A stretch of DNA of 32,805 nucleotides from an uncultured Desulfobacterales bacterium (GTDB lineage Bacteria > Desulfobacterota > Desulfobacteria > Desulfobacterales > JAHEIW01), in contig CAMYLV010000033.1 of the NCBI GenBank assembly GCA_947259495.1, forward strand, positions 1 through 32,805. The letters are read 5' to 3'. The notes beneath the pieces were generated by a model that searched no databases, had not been told where the DNA came from, and saw only the letters and a list, made by a program, of their open reading frames with translations. Positions 23,851-32,479 of the stretch are shown here, piece after piece. Every line of letters begins with the position of its first letter. Position 1 is the stretch's first letter. The translations under genes were made by a program, and so were the position numbers.

Positions 23851-25497
23851 TTATGCAAGCCAAGCATCATTGAAGGTAATGTACAAAGATGGAACGCCAG
23901 ACACGTTCTTGACATTTTTTCTGAGGCAGTACCACGCGTTTCTCCAGTAAGGGATTCCGATGGAACCTCGCTGTTGCTGGATATTCTCCAATTTGCAGAA
24001 GACCTTGCGGCGTTCATCCACGTTGAGCAGTCCGTTGGCTTCCTTTAGCAGTTTAGAGAATTCAGGGTCCGACCAGCGGGTTTCGTTCCAGGGCACCGGC
24101 TTGCCCGCATCGTCGTTGACGTAGGCCAGATTCAGCACCATGGTACCGATGGGTCGATGCATCCAGGGGGTGATCCCCAGATCGACCTCGGTCCATTTTT
24201 CCCAGTACTGGCTGGTGGGCATGGTCTGGATATTGATCCTGAAGCCGGCCGGCGCGGCATCTTGCTTGAGGACTTCCGCGTAGCGCACCACATCCGGCCA
24301 GGTGCCCGCAGCCAGATTGATGTCGATGCCGTTGGGGTAACCCGCCTCCTTCAACAGTTGTTTGGCGCGCTTGGGATCGTACTTGGGTATCGGCTTTTCA
24401 CAGTATTCGGGGTGCAGCTGATAGACGTGGAAATCCTGTCCCTGGAGACCCTCATTGTAATAAACCAGCGACAGGAGTTTTTCGTGGTGCTGACAGATCT
24501 TCAGGGCTGTCCGCACTTTATTATTATCCCAGGGTTTGATGTCGACCCGCATCCGGAGGACCCGGGTGGATGCGCTGGTATACGGTATCATGTTGATGTT
24601 GGGATCTTTGCTCAAGGCCTGGAATACATCCACACCGGCGACATCGCCGAGGTCGACCATATCGACCTCGCCGGCTTTAATGGCGGCAATCTGGGGGGCC
24701 ATCTCGGTTCCCATGTCAATGAATTCCATGCCGTCCATGTAGGGCAGCGGCTTACCGTCGGCACCCTTCTGCCAGTAGTCTTTGCGCGCCTTGAGCACGG
24801 CACGCTCACCCGGCAGATAACTTTCGAGGGTATACGGGCCGGTGCCGACCGGCTTTTTGATGAAGTCACCGTCAAAGGTTTTGGCGTTCAAAACCAGAGC
24901 CGGGTAATGGAAGAGGTGTTCGGGAAGGGCGATCTCGGGTGTCTTCAGATGGAGTTTGACCTGGTATTGATCGACCTTTTCAATCCCTGAGAGATCCAGG
25001 TATTTCCCGACCAGACCCAGCATGGAGGAACCCACGTCCTTGTTCATCCACTGGTTGAATGTGAAAACCACATCCTCTGACGTAAACGTATCTCCGTTGT
25101 TCCATTTGATGCCCTGGTTAAGGTTCAGGGTCCAGGTCTTGAGATCGTCGCTTACCTGCCAGTTTTTTAGCAGATAGGGATGGGTGATGTTTTTGCCATC
25201 GGTAAAGGTGAGGTATTCGGCGACCTGACGCCCCACCTGTGAGGGCGCCACCCATGAAAACTGGGCCGGATGGGTGATTTTTTGGACTTGGCCGGCAATT
25301 TTGAGTGTCCCGCCACGCACCGGTTCGGCGGCAAAGGCCTTTTTAGGCCACCACAGACCTGCCATTTGACTGGCTGCCGCCGCAGACATTCCGAGTAGCG
25401 TAGCATATCTCAGAAAATCGCGGCGTGTGAGCTTCCCCTTGTCCATGTCGACCTTAAGATCGTAAATGGCCGGGTGAAGGGTTTCCTTTTTTTTCAT
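23851..25497 (-). CDS. periplasmic substrate-binding protein, SBP family 5, Tat-exported
   Basis: The 548-residue protein belongs to the peptide/nickel/opine-binding family (SBP_bac_5). It carries an N-terminal twin-arginine signal, TRRDFLRYATLLG at about 24-36, with a long charged n-region, and cleavage probably after AFA. The Tat route suggests folding before export. Family stretches include GIKWNNGDTFTSEDVVFTFN and VGTGPYTLESYLPGE. The ligand cannot be told; the neighbours suggest an amino-acid-derived compound rather than ordinary peptides. AAAGGAGG lies before the ATG at 25497. It is the first gene of the importer operon, divergent from the GntR gene. Confidence 0.92.
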   Translation of the reverse strand: MKKKETLHPAIYDLKVDMDKGKLTRRDFLRYATLLGMSAAAASQMAGLWWPKKAFAAEPVRGGTLKIAGQVQKITHPAQFSWVAPSQVGRQVAEYLTFTDGKNITHPYLLKNWQVSDDLKTWTLNLNQGIKWNNGDTFTSEDVVFTFNQWMNKDVGSSMLGLVGKYLDLSGIEKVDQYQVKLHLKTPEIALPEHLFHYPALVLNAKTFDGDFIKKPVGTGPYTLESYLPGERAVLKARKDYWQKGADGKPLPYMDGMEFIDMGTEMAPQIAAIKAGEVDMVDLGDVAGVDVFQALSKDPNINMIPYTSASTRVLRMRVDIKPWDNNKVRTALKICQHHEKLLSLVYYNEGLQGQDFHVYQLHPEYCEKPIPKYDPKRAKQLLKEAGYPNGIDINLAAGTWPDVVRYAEVLKQDAAPAGFRINIQTMPTSQYWEKWTEVDLGITPWMHRPIGTMVLNLAYVNDDAGKPVPWNETRWSDPEFSKLLKEANGLLNVDERRKVFCKLENIQQQRGSIGIPYWRNAWYCLRKNVKNVSGVPSLYITFNDAWLA

Positions 25498-25559
25498 TAC
25501 ATCCTCCTTTCGTTGCGTCCTTAGGTTGGCAGTAGGCGAACACTATATGAAAATCCACG

Positions 25560-25588
25560 TGATATTATTTCATCTATTTATAATATCA
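25560..25588. promoter_or_regulatory. dyad upstream of the importer operon
   Basis: TGATATTAT (25560-25568) and ATAATATCA (25580-25588) are perfect 9-bp arms with an 11-base spacer, 63-91 bp upstream of the binding-protein ATG. The position suits an operator. The low complexity of AT-rich DNA weakens the case. Confidence 0.35.
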
Positions 25589-26029
25589 ATAGGATAAGAA
25601 AATGTTGAAAGCGCAAAATTCTCTGATAAAATGGTTATTTCTTGCGTTTTTCTTAAAGTTATTGTGAATAACTAATTACTTACGGTTAAGAATTCTAACC
25701 ATTATCTTTTGCTTGCAGTATTTTGCGTTGGGCGGGAAAGGTTAAAAAGACAATATAATCATTTAAAGAAACTTAAAAGCAATCTAACAACAAAAAGTTG
25801 AGAGTTTTAATTACATAAAAAACAAGAATAAAAATAAATAATTAAGTATTATCCAATAAATGAATCGTCTCCACCATAAATAATCAATTCGGCACTGTCA
25901 AGGTCAAATCTGATTTTTAGGCATCTTCTGAGCAGGCTTTATTTCTGCCGTTAAATGACAAGGGTCTCGCGAAGCGGCATAATTTTAAATCAACATGTAT
26001 GCCGGCAATCTCATCTAAAAAAATAATTG

Positions 26030-26050
26030 AAATATATTGACAATATATTT
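26030..26050. promoter_or_regulatory. 21-bp palindrome, probable GntR operator
   Basis: AAATATATTG (26030-26039), A, CAATATATTT (26041-26050) is perfectly symmetrical. It overlaps TTGACA (26037-26042), which with CATAAA 17 bases later (26060-26065) makes a fair sigma-70 promoter for the GntR gene. FCD-type GntR regulators bind short palindromes and often repress themselves, so this is the best autoregulation site. Confidence 0.55.
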
Positions 26051-26075
26051 GAAATATTTCATAAACTTTTAAAAA

Positions 26076-26828
26076 ATGCGTCAAAAGAAATTTCTCATGT
26101 CGAAAAAAAAGAATCAGATAAAATCTCTGCCACTCAGTGAAATTGCCTATCAAAGAATTAAAGAGCTCATTGTAACGTTAAAACTGGGACCCGGGGATCA
26201 GGTTGATGAGGAGTGGGTTGCCAAAGCGCTTTCGATCGGCCGGACGCCCATCCGGGAAGCGCTTTTTCGTTTGAACGCTGAAAACCTCGTTGAGATGGTT
26301 CACGGGCGGGGGTTTTTCGTGCAGGACATCACTTTGAGCAACCTCAAAGATCTGTTCGAAACCATGTTGATCCTGGAACGATCGGCAGTGGCTTTAGCAG
26401 CCAACCGAATTAAAAAAAACCAGATTGAGGATCTCCAGCAGATAAACAGCGACTTACGCCAAGCCTGGCTCGAAAAGAACTTTTTGCGCGTGACGTTGAT
26501 GAACAGCCGGTTTCACCGTTTCATCTACAGAGCCACGGAAAATACATTTTTAATCTCCTATCTGGACAATCTGCAGAATCAATGCCAGCGTCTGGCCTAT
26601 ATGTGTTTCAGCAAGGATTTGTCGTCATATGATATGCAGTCTCACGCCGAGCTGTCTATCAAAGATCATCAGTCGTTAATCGAGCTACTCAAGCAAGGCA
26701 ATGACATCGAAGCGGCAAACCTTATCTCTGAACACGTAAAGCTCTTTCAACGTCGTGTTAATCATTTTATATTACCTTCACTTGATATTCTGGATGCGGT
26801 AACATCATCACAGGGGATTAAGTCCTAA
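26076..26828 (+). CDS. GntR-family transcription regulator, FadR/FCD subfamily
   Basis: The 250-residue protein (243 if it starts at 26097) has an N-terminal winged helix (about 15-85) with LPLSEIAYQRIKELI, GDQVDEEWVAKALSIGRTPIREALFRL and GRGFFVQDI. An all-helical FCD effector domain follows, with the metal-ligand pattern of this group (an Asp/Arg/His set around NSRFHRFIYRAT and SIKDHQSLIELL). Effectors are usually small organic acids or amino acids. The ATG at 26097 is perhaps likelier, because the predicted transcript begins only a few bases before 26076. It lies between the divergent importer operon and the mttB-like 3 operon, so both are candidate targets. Confidence 0.9.
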   Translation: MRQKKFLMSKKKNQIKSLPLSEIAYQRIKELIVTLKLGPGDQVDEEWVAKALSIGRTPIREALFRLNAENLVEMVHGRGFFVQDITLSNLKDLFETMLILERSAVALAANRIKKNQIEDLQQINSDLRQAWLEKNFLRVTLMNSRFHRFIYRATENTFLISYLDNLQNQCQRLAYMCFSKDLSSYDMQSHAELSIKDHQSLIELLKQGNDIEAANLISEHVKLFQRRVNHFILPSLDILDAVTSSQGIKS

Positions 26829-26948
26829 CAGTCAAAGCCGAGGATTAGCCTTATTTGAAACTAATTTGGAAGATGCTGTCATTAAGTATAATCCCAGCTT
26901 CTCATTAATTTTTATGCAAGATTCAGGTAAGAGGGGTAAGCAAAGCAG

Positions 26949-28406
26949 ATGGTAACAAGCGGTCGCGAGTTATACAACCAGCCCACTTTAAATGTGCTCA
27001 GTACGGACCAGGTTGAGCAAATACATTTGGCCACGATGGCGGTTCTGGAACGCACCGGCATCCGGATGACCCACGTCAAGGCCCTGGAATTGCTGGACGG
27101 TGCGGGTGCCCGTGTGAATGGAGACCGGGTACGCATTCCTGCACAGACAGTCGCGGACGCCATACACGCATCGCCCGCCCACTTTGCATTGGGCAGACGA
27201 AATGGTGAACCCGCATTCATGCTGGAGGACAATAAAAGCTGGTATGGCGCCGGTCTGGATTGCATGGAATATTTGGACCCTTGCACTGATGTCCGCCGCC
27301 TTTTCACCAGTGAGGATTGTCGTGTCACTGCCACGATTACAAATGCGTTGCCCAACTACGCCTGGTCGATGATTCTTGGTTTTGCCGCTGATGTACCGGC
27401 CGCAATCGCCGACCGGGTGACCGCCAGGCAGGCGTTGACCTACTGTGAAAAACCGCTATTTTTTTGCTGCAAGGATATGAACAGTCTGCGCGCGATCTAT
27501 GATATGGCTGTATTGATCGCGGGCAGTGAGGAACGCTTTCGGCAGGCACCGTCCATCGCCGCAATTTGCTCCGCGATTTCACCCCTGTGGTATGACGATA
27601 ATACGGTAGAGAAGGTTATATTTTGTGCTGAAAAAGGTATTCCCCAAGTTTTCTACTCAGGGCTTCAAGCCGGCGCCACTTCTCCGGCAACATTTGCCGG
27701 CACAATCGTGCAGGGTAGTGCTGAATCGCTGAGTGGCCTGGTGGTTGCACAGCTTGTTCGAACAGGCGCGCCTGTCATCTATGGCGCCTTTACAACGATC
27801 ATGGATATGGCCACAGCCATTTTCTCCTATGGTGCGCCTGAGATGAGTTTGATGACTGCCGCCATGGTCCAAATGGCACAGCATTATAATCTGCCTGTCT
27901 TTGGTACGGCCGGCTGCTCCGACGCCAAGTTTCACGACGATCCCCAGGCCGTTATCGAAGGGACCTTCTCCTGTTTGAGCTCGGCACTCAGTGGTGCCAA
28001 TTTGATCCATGACCACGGTTTTCTCGATCATTCAGCGGTCATCTCACCAAACTACCTGGTATTGATCGACGAAGTACTCTCTATGGTGAATCAATACATG
28101 CGCGGTATTCCTGTTAATGATGAAACGCTGGCGCTTGACCTGATTGATCGTGTTGGACCCGGTAGGCACTATCTGGAAGAGGAGCATACCATGCGGCATT
28201 TCCGCGACGTGTGGTTTTCAGATCTGTTTGACCGTACAAATTATGACGCGTGGCTCAAACAGGGATCAATTCATTTTGCAGAGCGATTGCAAGAAAAAAC
28301 CCGGAAACTGATGGATCTCAATACCGCGTCATTGCCAGCAGAAATTATCAAAGAAATGGAATATATGGAAAAGCAGTGGCGCAAGGAATCCGGGCCGAAT
28401 CACTAA
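26949..28406 (+). CDS. MttB-family (non-pyrrolysine) methyltransferase 3
   Basis: The 485-residue third paralogue has THVKALELLDGAGARV near the N terminus, GATSPATFAGTIVQGSAES, GTAGCSDAKFHDDPQ and IHDHGFLDHS. It is open throughout, so it does not need pyrrolysine. It probably moves a methyl group from an N-methylated amine to a corrinoid protein; neither the substrate nor the partner is encoded nearby. GAGGGG precedes the ATG. It leads a tight operon with the ferredoxin, AOR-2, the flavoprotein and isomerase 2, which suggests successive work on one substrate. Confidence 0.88.
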   Translation: MVTSGRELYNQPTLNVLSTDQVEQIHLATMAVLERTGIRMTHVKALELLDGAGARVNGDRVRIPAQTVADAIHASPAHFALGRRNGEPAFMLEDNKSWYGAGLDCMEYLDPCTDVRRLFTSEDCRVTATITNALPNYAWSMILGFAADVPAAIADRVTARQALTYCEKPLFFCCKDMNSLRAIYDMAVLIAGSEERFRQAPSIAAICSAISPLWYDDNTVEKVIFCAEKGIPQVFYSGLQAGATSPATFAGTIVQGSAESLSGLVVAQLVRTGAPVIYGAFTTIMDMATAIFSYGAPEMSLMTAAMVQMAQHYNLPVFGTAGCSDAKFHDDPQAVIEGTFSCLSSALSGANLIHDHGFLDHSAVISPNYLVLIDEVLSMVNQYMRGIPVNDETLALDLIDRVGPGRHYLEEEHTMRHFRDVWFSDLFDRTNYDAWLKQGSIHFAERLQEKTRKLMDLNTASLPAEIIKEMEYMEKQWRKESGPNH

Positions 28407-28477
28407 ATACTAAACACAAAACACCTGATGAATTCGGCTTTTTACGAATTTGTCAAAGGCAAAGGAGTTGAAGACTC

Positions 28478-28882
28478 GTGGAATTAAAAGCAATACATGC
28501 AAATTGTTCCGGCTGCAGCACATGCCGGTTGGCCTGTGCCATTGAAAATTTCCGAGAGGTTAATCCATCCAAATCATTGCTGCGTATCGAAGCCCGCTTT
28601 CCTGCACCGGGCGATTACCGTATCCATCTCTGTAACCAGTGCGGCGAGTGCGCCGACAATTGCCCGGAGGATGCCATTCGACTTCAAAATGGTGCCTATA
28701 TCGTGGATCCGGATGCGTGCACGGGATGTATGATATGTGTCGAGGTATGTCCGCAGCATGTGATGTTTGCGCAAAAAAATTCTGATATTCCCGTAAAATG
28801 TAATCTCTGCGGGGAATGCGCGCAAACATGCCCGCGCAATGCGATTGTATGGGTTGAAAATCAAGAAAGTGAGGTGGCCTAA
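28478..28882 (+). CDS. ferredoxin-type iron-sulfur protein with four [4Fe-4S] motifs
   Basis: The 134-residue protein has sixteen cysteines in four groups: CSGCSTCRLAC (about residues 10-20), CNQCGECADNC, CTGCMICVEVC and CNLCGECAQTC. It resembles the small electron-transfer subunits (HycB/AorB type) that sit beside AORs. It should pass electrons between AOR-2 and a further carrier in the cytoplasm. The start is GTG at 28478 with AAAGGAG upstream. Its TAA is directly followed by the AOR-2 ATG, so the two are almost certainly partners. Confidence 0.9.
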   Translation: MELKAIHANCSGCSTCRLACAIENFREVNPSKSLLRIEARFPAPGDYRIHLCNQCGECADNCPEDAIRLQNGAYIVDPDACTGCMICVEVCPQHVMFAQKNSDIPVKCNLCGECAQTCPRNAIVWVENQESEVA

Positions 28883-30790
28883 ATGCTGTACGGATATGCG
28901 GGCACGCTCCTGCGCGTCGATTTGAGTAATGAGGCTGTCTGGAGGGAACCGCTGCCCGATTCGCTGGTGCAAAACTTCACCGGTGGCAGAGGCTTTGTGG
29001 CGAAAATGTTGTACGATGAAATTCCGCCCGGAATTGGTCCGCTTGATCCGGAGAACATGCTGATTGCAGCTACCGGCCCACTCACCGGTCATTTTCTGCC
29101 AGCCAGCGGTAAGACCCATTTCGGCACCAAATCTCCGGCCACCGGCGGCTATGCCGACAGCAATTTGGGCGGGCATTTCGGACCGCAAATGAAATATGCC
29201 GGCTATGATGTACTGGTGATTACAGGCAAGGCGGAGCACCCCAGCTATTTGTTCATCAATGACGATACGGTTGAGATTCGCCCGGCTGCGGAATACTGGG
29301 GGCAGGGCTCGATTACGGCGGAAAAAAATTTTAAAGATCATCTGGGAGACGACTATCAGGTGATCACCATCGGACCGGCGGGAGAAAACCTTGTGCGCTA
29401 CGCCTGTATTTCCCATGATTTTGGACGCCAGGCCGGAAGGACGGGTGTTGGGGCCGTGATGGGAAGTAAAAATCTAAAGGCCATTGCGGTAAGAGGTACC
29501 GGGAGTATACCGGTTGCAGATCTAAAAAAAGCCTACGCAAAAGGCAAAGAAGCCTACCAAAAGGTCATGGCCAAACCCGGTTTTGAGGGCTGGACGCCGG
29601 AGGGCACGGCCGGGATAACGGACTGGACCAATGAAGTCGGTGTATTTCCCACCCGCAATTTTCAGACCTCGCATGCCGGGCATTATAAAAATATAAACGG
29701 CAAAGCAATCCTCGACCGGCTGAAAATTACCGATAAGGGGTGCTTTAGCTGTCCAACGCCCTGCGGAAAGTACGGGCACACCCAGACACCGTCGGGGTCG
29801 GCCTACGTGGAAGGACCCGAATATGAAACCATCGCCTTGTTCGGTGGAAATTGCGTTTTGAAGACCATCGAGGAAGTGGCTTATGCGAATTATTTGTGCG
29901 ATGAACTGGGTATCGATACCATCTCCGCCGGCGTCGTTGCGGGTTGGGCCATCGAATGTTTTCAGAAAGGGATCTTAAGCCGTGACGAAATCGGACGAGA
30001 GATCGATTTTTCGGATTTGGATGCGGTCGTTTACCTGTTGAATAAGATTGCTAAGCGAGAAGGAATCGGCAACCTGTTGGCCGAAGGTGTCAAGATTGCC
30101 GCAGAAAGAAAGGGTAAGGGCTCGGAGCGATTTGCCATCCACGTCAAAGGTTTGGAGTGGTCGGGCTATGAGTGTCGCAATGCCCCCTCGATGATGCTGG
30201 CCTATCTGACAGCCGATGTGGGGGCCCATCACAATCGCGCCTGGGTGCTGGGCCACGATATCGCCGGTGCCTGGACCAACGTTCACGATCTGATTGCCTC
30301 TGAGACGGAGATTGAAGCGCAGCCCAAGGCGGTTGTCAGCGAGCACTGCGCGGAATATGTGATCGCATCCCAGCATAAGCGTTCTCTCTTCGATGCCTTA
30401 GGAAACTGCCGGCTTCAAATGATGGAACTGGGCTTCGAGGAAGAACATTACGCCGAATTGTTTTCGCTGATCACCGGTGTGACGAAAACCTGGGATGATC
30501 TGCTGGAGATTTCCGAGCGCATCTGGCATCTGACCCGGGCGTTTTCGGTGCGGGAGATAGACGGTTTTGGCCGGCATCTCGATTTGCCCCCGGCACGGTT
30601 AACCGAAGATCCCATTGCAGATGGGCCGAACCAGGGGCATGTTATATCCAGGGAAAATATCCATCAGCTGCTGACCTGGTACTATTCCGCCAGGGGGTGG
30701 AGTGAAGACGGTATACCAACAAAGGAGACGCTGTTGCAGGCCGGTCTGCCTGAGGTTGTGACGGATTTCGAGGCACGGGGTCTCTTTTAG
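28883..30790 (+). CDS. aldehyde:ferredoxin oxidoreductase (tungsten/pterin), AOR-2
   Basis: The 635-residue paralogue of AOR-1 has GGRGFVAKMLYDEIPPGIGP and AGRTGVGAVMGSKNLKAI in the pterin-binding domain. The [4Fe-4S] ligands are in KGCFSCPTPC (about 288-296) and the distal Cys in the FDALGNC motif. PEYETIALFG holds the acidic site. It differs from AOR-1 around the distal motif (DALGNC against DCLGLC), so the substrates may differ. Its ribosome site GAGGTGG lies inside the end of the ferredoxin gene. The likely role is oxidation of an aldehyde, for example formaldehyde from the flavoprotein downstream, with electrons going to the ferredoxin; the substrate is inference. Confidence 0.92.
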   Translation: MLYGYAGTLLRVDLSNEAVWREPLPDSLVQNFTGGRGFVAKMLYDEIPPGIGPLDPENMLIAATGPLTGHFLPASGKTHFGTKSPATGGYADSNLGGHFGPQMKYAGYDVLVITGKAEHPSYLFINDDTVEIRPAAEYWGQGSITAEKNFKDHLGDDYQVITIGPAGENLVRYACISHDFGRQAGRTGVGAVMGSKNLKAIAVRGTGSIPVADLKKAYAKGKEAYQKVMAKPGFEGWTPEGTAGITDWTNEVGVFPTRNFQTSHAGHYKNINGKAILDRLKITDKGCFSCPTPCGKYGHTQTPSGSAYVEGPEYETIALFGGNCVLKTIEEVAYANYLCDELGIDTISAGVVAGWAIECFQKGILSRDEIGREIDFSDLDAVVYLLNKIAKREGIGNLLAEGVKIAAERKGKGSERFAIHVKGLEWSGYECRNAPSMMLAYLTADVGAHHNRAWVLGHDIAGAWTNVHDLIASETEIEAQPKAVVSEHCAEYVIASQHKRSLFDALGNCRLQMMELGFEEEHYAELFSLITGVTKTWDDLLEISERIWHLTRAFSVREIDGFGRHLDLPPARLTEDPIADGPNQGHVISRENIHQLLTWYYSARGWSEDGIPTKETLLQAGLPEVVTDFEARGLF

Positions 30791-30985
30791 TGCCCCGTTC
30801 AGGGTTCAGAGGTTCAGAGGTTCAGGGTTCGGAGGTTTAGGGTCACGGTTAAGCTAACTTATAATGGTGAACCTTGAACCTGTGAACGCCTAAAAAGAAA
30901 GCTAATCCGGAACCCAGAACGATGAACTTATGAACCCATCAAAAAATATAACCCTGAACGGTGAACGCTGAACCTGTGAACCCCC
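30791..30985. repeat. degenerate GTTCAGG/TGAACC repeat tract
   Basis: Plus-strand copies of GTTCAGG-like units (30796-30845) are followed by inverted CCTGAAC/TGAACC-like units (30868-30980), for example GTGAACCTTGAACCTGTGAA. The two halves could pair imperfectly into a long hairpin between AOR-2 and the flavoprotein gene. No gene is present. Confidence 0.55.
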
Positions 30986-31002
30986 CAAAAAAGGAGGCGG
31001 AT

Positions 31003-32205
31003 ATGGGAAAGATATTTACGCCAACCGAGAATGATTTCGGTAAAACCGATGCAGTGGTCATCGGCGGCGGCATCGTCGGTACGGCGACGGCTTTCTGGCT
31101 TTCCAGGGCCGGATGGGATGTTGTTGTCTTAGAGATGCGCGACGGCCTGTCGACCTTGACCACACCCGCATCGGCGGAATGCTTTCGGGCTCAATTCGCG
31201 GAGCCGGCCATGGCCGCCCTGGCGATACCGAGTATTGAGATGTTCGAGCACTTTGATGACGTCATCGGTTTACCGGGATACGGAATTTCCATCAAACAAC
31301 AGGGATATCTTTTTCTGACCGATGACCCGAAAACGGTTGACGATCTTAAGGAGAACGTGGCACAGCAACACAAATTGGGCGTAACGGACTCGGAATTCTT
31401 GGAACGTGATAAAATCCTCACCCGATTTCCTTTTCTTTCTCCTTCTGTGTTGGCTGCGACGTTTCGACAGCGGGACGGCTGGTTGTCGTGCCATGAGACC
31501 ACCCAGGGGTTTGCCAAAGGCTGTGACGCCCGGTTTTTCATCAACACCAAAACCACCGGGATTCAAATGGATCAAAAAGGGATCTGCGGGGTGGAAACCA
31601 ATCGGGGAATCCTTCAGACTCGCGCTGTGGTCAATGCGGCCGGTCCTTTTGCGGCTGAGATCGGACGCATGGTCAACGTGGATTTGCCGCTGGAGCCGGT
31701 CCGTCGCCAAAAGGTTTATATACAGACTGCTGTGCCTATTCCTGAGAATGCCCCGTTTACCATTGATGTTAATAATAATTCATACTGGCGTCCTGAACCG
31801 GGGGGAGTGATTGCCGGTTGGGTGGATTCGGATGAACCGGTCAGCGAGCCTTCTGAGAAAGTGCATACCGATTGGGAGTTTCCGGCCTTAACCCTGGACA
31901 AAGTCAAGCGTTTAACGCCGTTTTTCGAAGAAATTGAAAAGACCGTCAGGCAACCCGATATGAATACGTCAGCCGGATATTACATGTATACGCCCGATGA
32001 CCAACCCTTGATCGGCGTAGTGCCCGAAGTTCCCGGTTTTTATGTCAACTGCGGCTATTGGGCCGGCGTTATGCTCTCTCCAGAGGCGGGCAAGCGGATC
32101 AGCGAGCTCGTCACCGGCAAGTTGGATCCCAGGGACAACCCCTTACGACCGACCCGTTTCAAAGAAGGACTGGGGAAGAAGGGGAAAACCTTGATGAGCC
32201 ACTAG
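31003..32205 (+). CDS. FAD-dependent amine oxidoreductase (sarcosine/dimethylglycine oxidase-like)
   Basis: The 400-residue protein belongs to the D-amino-acid-oxidase fold family. It has the FAD-binding GGGIVGTATAFWLSRAGW (about 23-40), VVNAAGPFAAEIGR at mid-length, and the closing MYTPDDQPLIGVVPEVPGFYV plus CGYWAGVMLSPEAG, which is typical of sarcosine oxidase beta/dimethylglycine dehydrogenase relatives. Such enzymes remove N-methyl groups from secondary or tertiary amino acids, releasing formaldehyde. That would fit after a quaternary amine has lost one methyl group to an MttB-like enzyme. AAGGAGG precedes the ATG at 31003 by 5 bases; an earlier in-frame GTG-type start inside the repeat tract is unlikely. 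Confidence 0.88.
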   Translation: MGKIFTPTENDFGKTDAVVIGGGIVGTATAFWLSRAGWDVVVLEMRDGLSTLTTPASAECFRAQFAEPAMAALAIPSIEMFEHFDDVIGLPGYGISIKQQGYLFLTDDPKTVDDLKENVAQQHKLGVTDSEFLERDKILTRFPFLSPSVLAATFRQRDGWLSCHETTQGFAKGCDARFFINTKTTGIQMDQKGICGVETNRGILQTRAVVNAAGPFAAEIGRMVNVDLPLEPVRRQKVYIQTAVPIPENAPFTIDVNNNSYWRPEPGGVIAGWVDSDEPVSEPSEKVHTDWEFPALTLDKVKRLTPFFEEIEKTVRQPDMNTSAGYYMYTPDDQPLIGVVPEVPGFYVNCGYWAGVMLSPEAGKRISELVTGKLDPRDNPLRPTRFKEGLGKKGKTLMSH

Positions 32206-32218
32206 TTTTTTCTTTGAG

Positions 32219-32253
32219 AAACAACTTTATGTTTTTTTGGTAAAAGTTGTTTT
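32219..32253 (+). terminator. probable terminator after the flavoprotein gene
   Basis: Perfect 10-bp arms AAACAACTTT (32219-32228) and AAAGTTGTTT (32243-32252) with a 14-base T-rich loop end in a short T-run. The stem is AT-rich and the tail short, so it may be only partial and let some transcript read into the isomerase gene. Confidence 0.5.
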
Positions 32254-32281
32254 AGGGCATAGATAATCTATTGAAAAAAGG

Positions 32282-32452
32282 GAAATCCGAAAATCGAATA
32301 TCGAAATCCGAAACAAGCACGAATCACTAAAACTCAAATGTCACAAACAGAGTCGTGACGCCAATGATGTTGCATGCTGATCTTGTTTTGGCCATTGGAG
32401 CATTCGATTTTCGTATTTGTTTCGTTTTTCTTATTTCGTGCTTCGTATTTCC
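32282..32452. repeat. long imperfect inverted repeat before isomerase 2
   Basis: The left part (GAAATCCGAAAATCGAATAT, then CGAAACAAGCACGAA) is answered on the right by TTTCGTGCTTCGTATTTCC and GATTTTCGTATTTG in inverse order, with mismatches. The 55-60 bp core contains no reading frame. It is another palindromic spacer of the type seen throughout the window. Confidence 0.5.
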
Positions 32453-32479
32453 GGCTCGTCCGGGTTAGGAGATTCCGTT

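Larger units (their letters stand above)
25498..26075. other. AT-rich divergent regulatory region, no gene
   Basis: The 578 bp between the importer operon and the GntR gene are strongly AT-rich and hold no credible reading frame. They contain a 9-bp dyad at 25560-25588 near the importer start, a weak dyad at 25684-25700 (GGTTA/TAACC) and the 21-bp palindrome at 26030-26050. A regulatory role for both divergent units is likely. Confidence 0.6.

Noticed and set aside
25684-25700. GGTTAAGAATTCTAACC as an operator
   Set aside because: Only five outer base pairs plus one central pair are symmetrical in AT-rich DNA; too weak to call as a site.
15427-28406. Pyrrolysine-containing trimethylamine methyltransferases
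   Set aside because: The three MttB-like frames are open at full length, with ordinary stops only at the end, and no pyl genes are visible.
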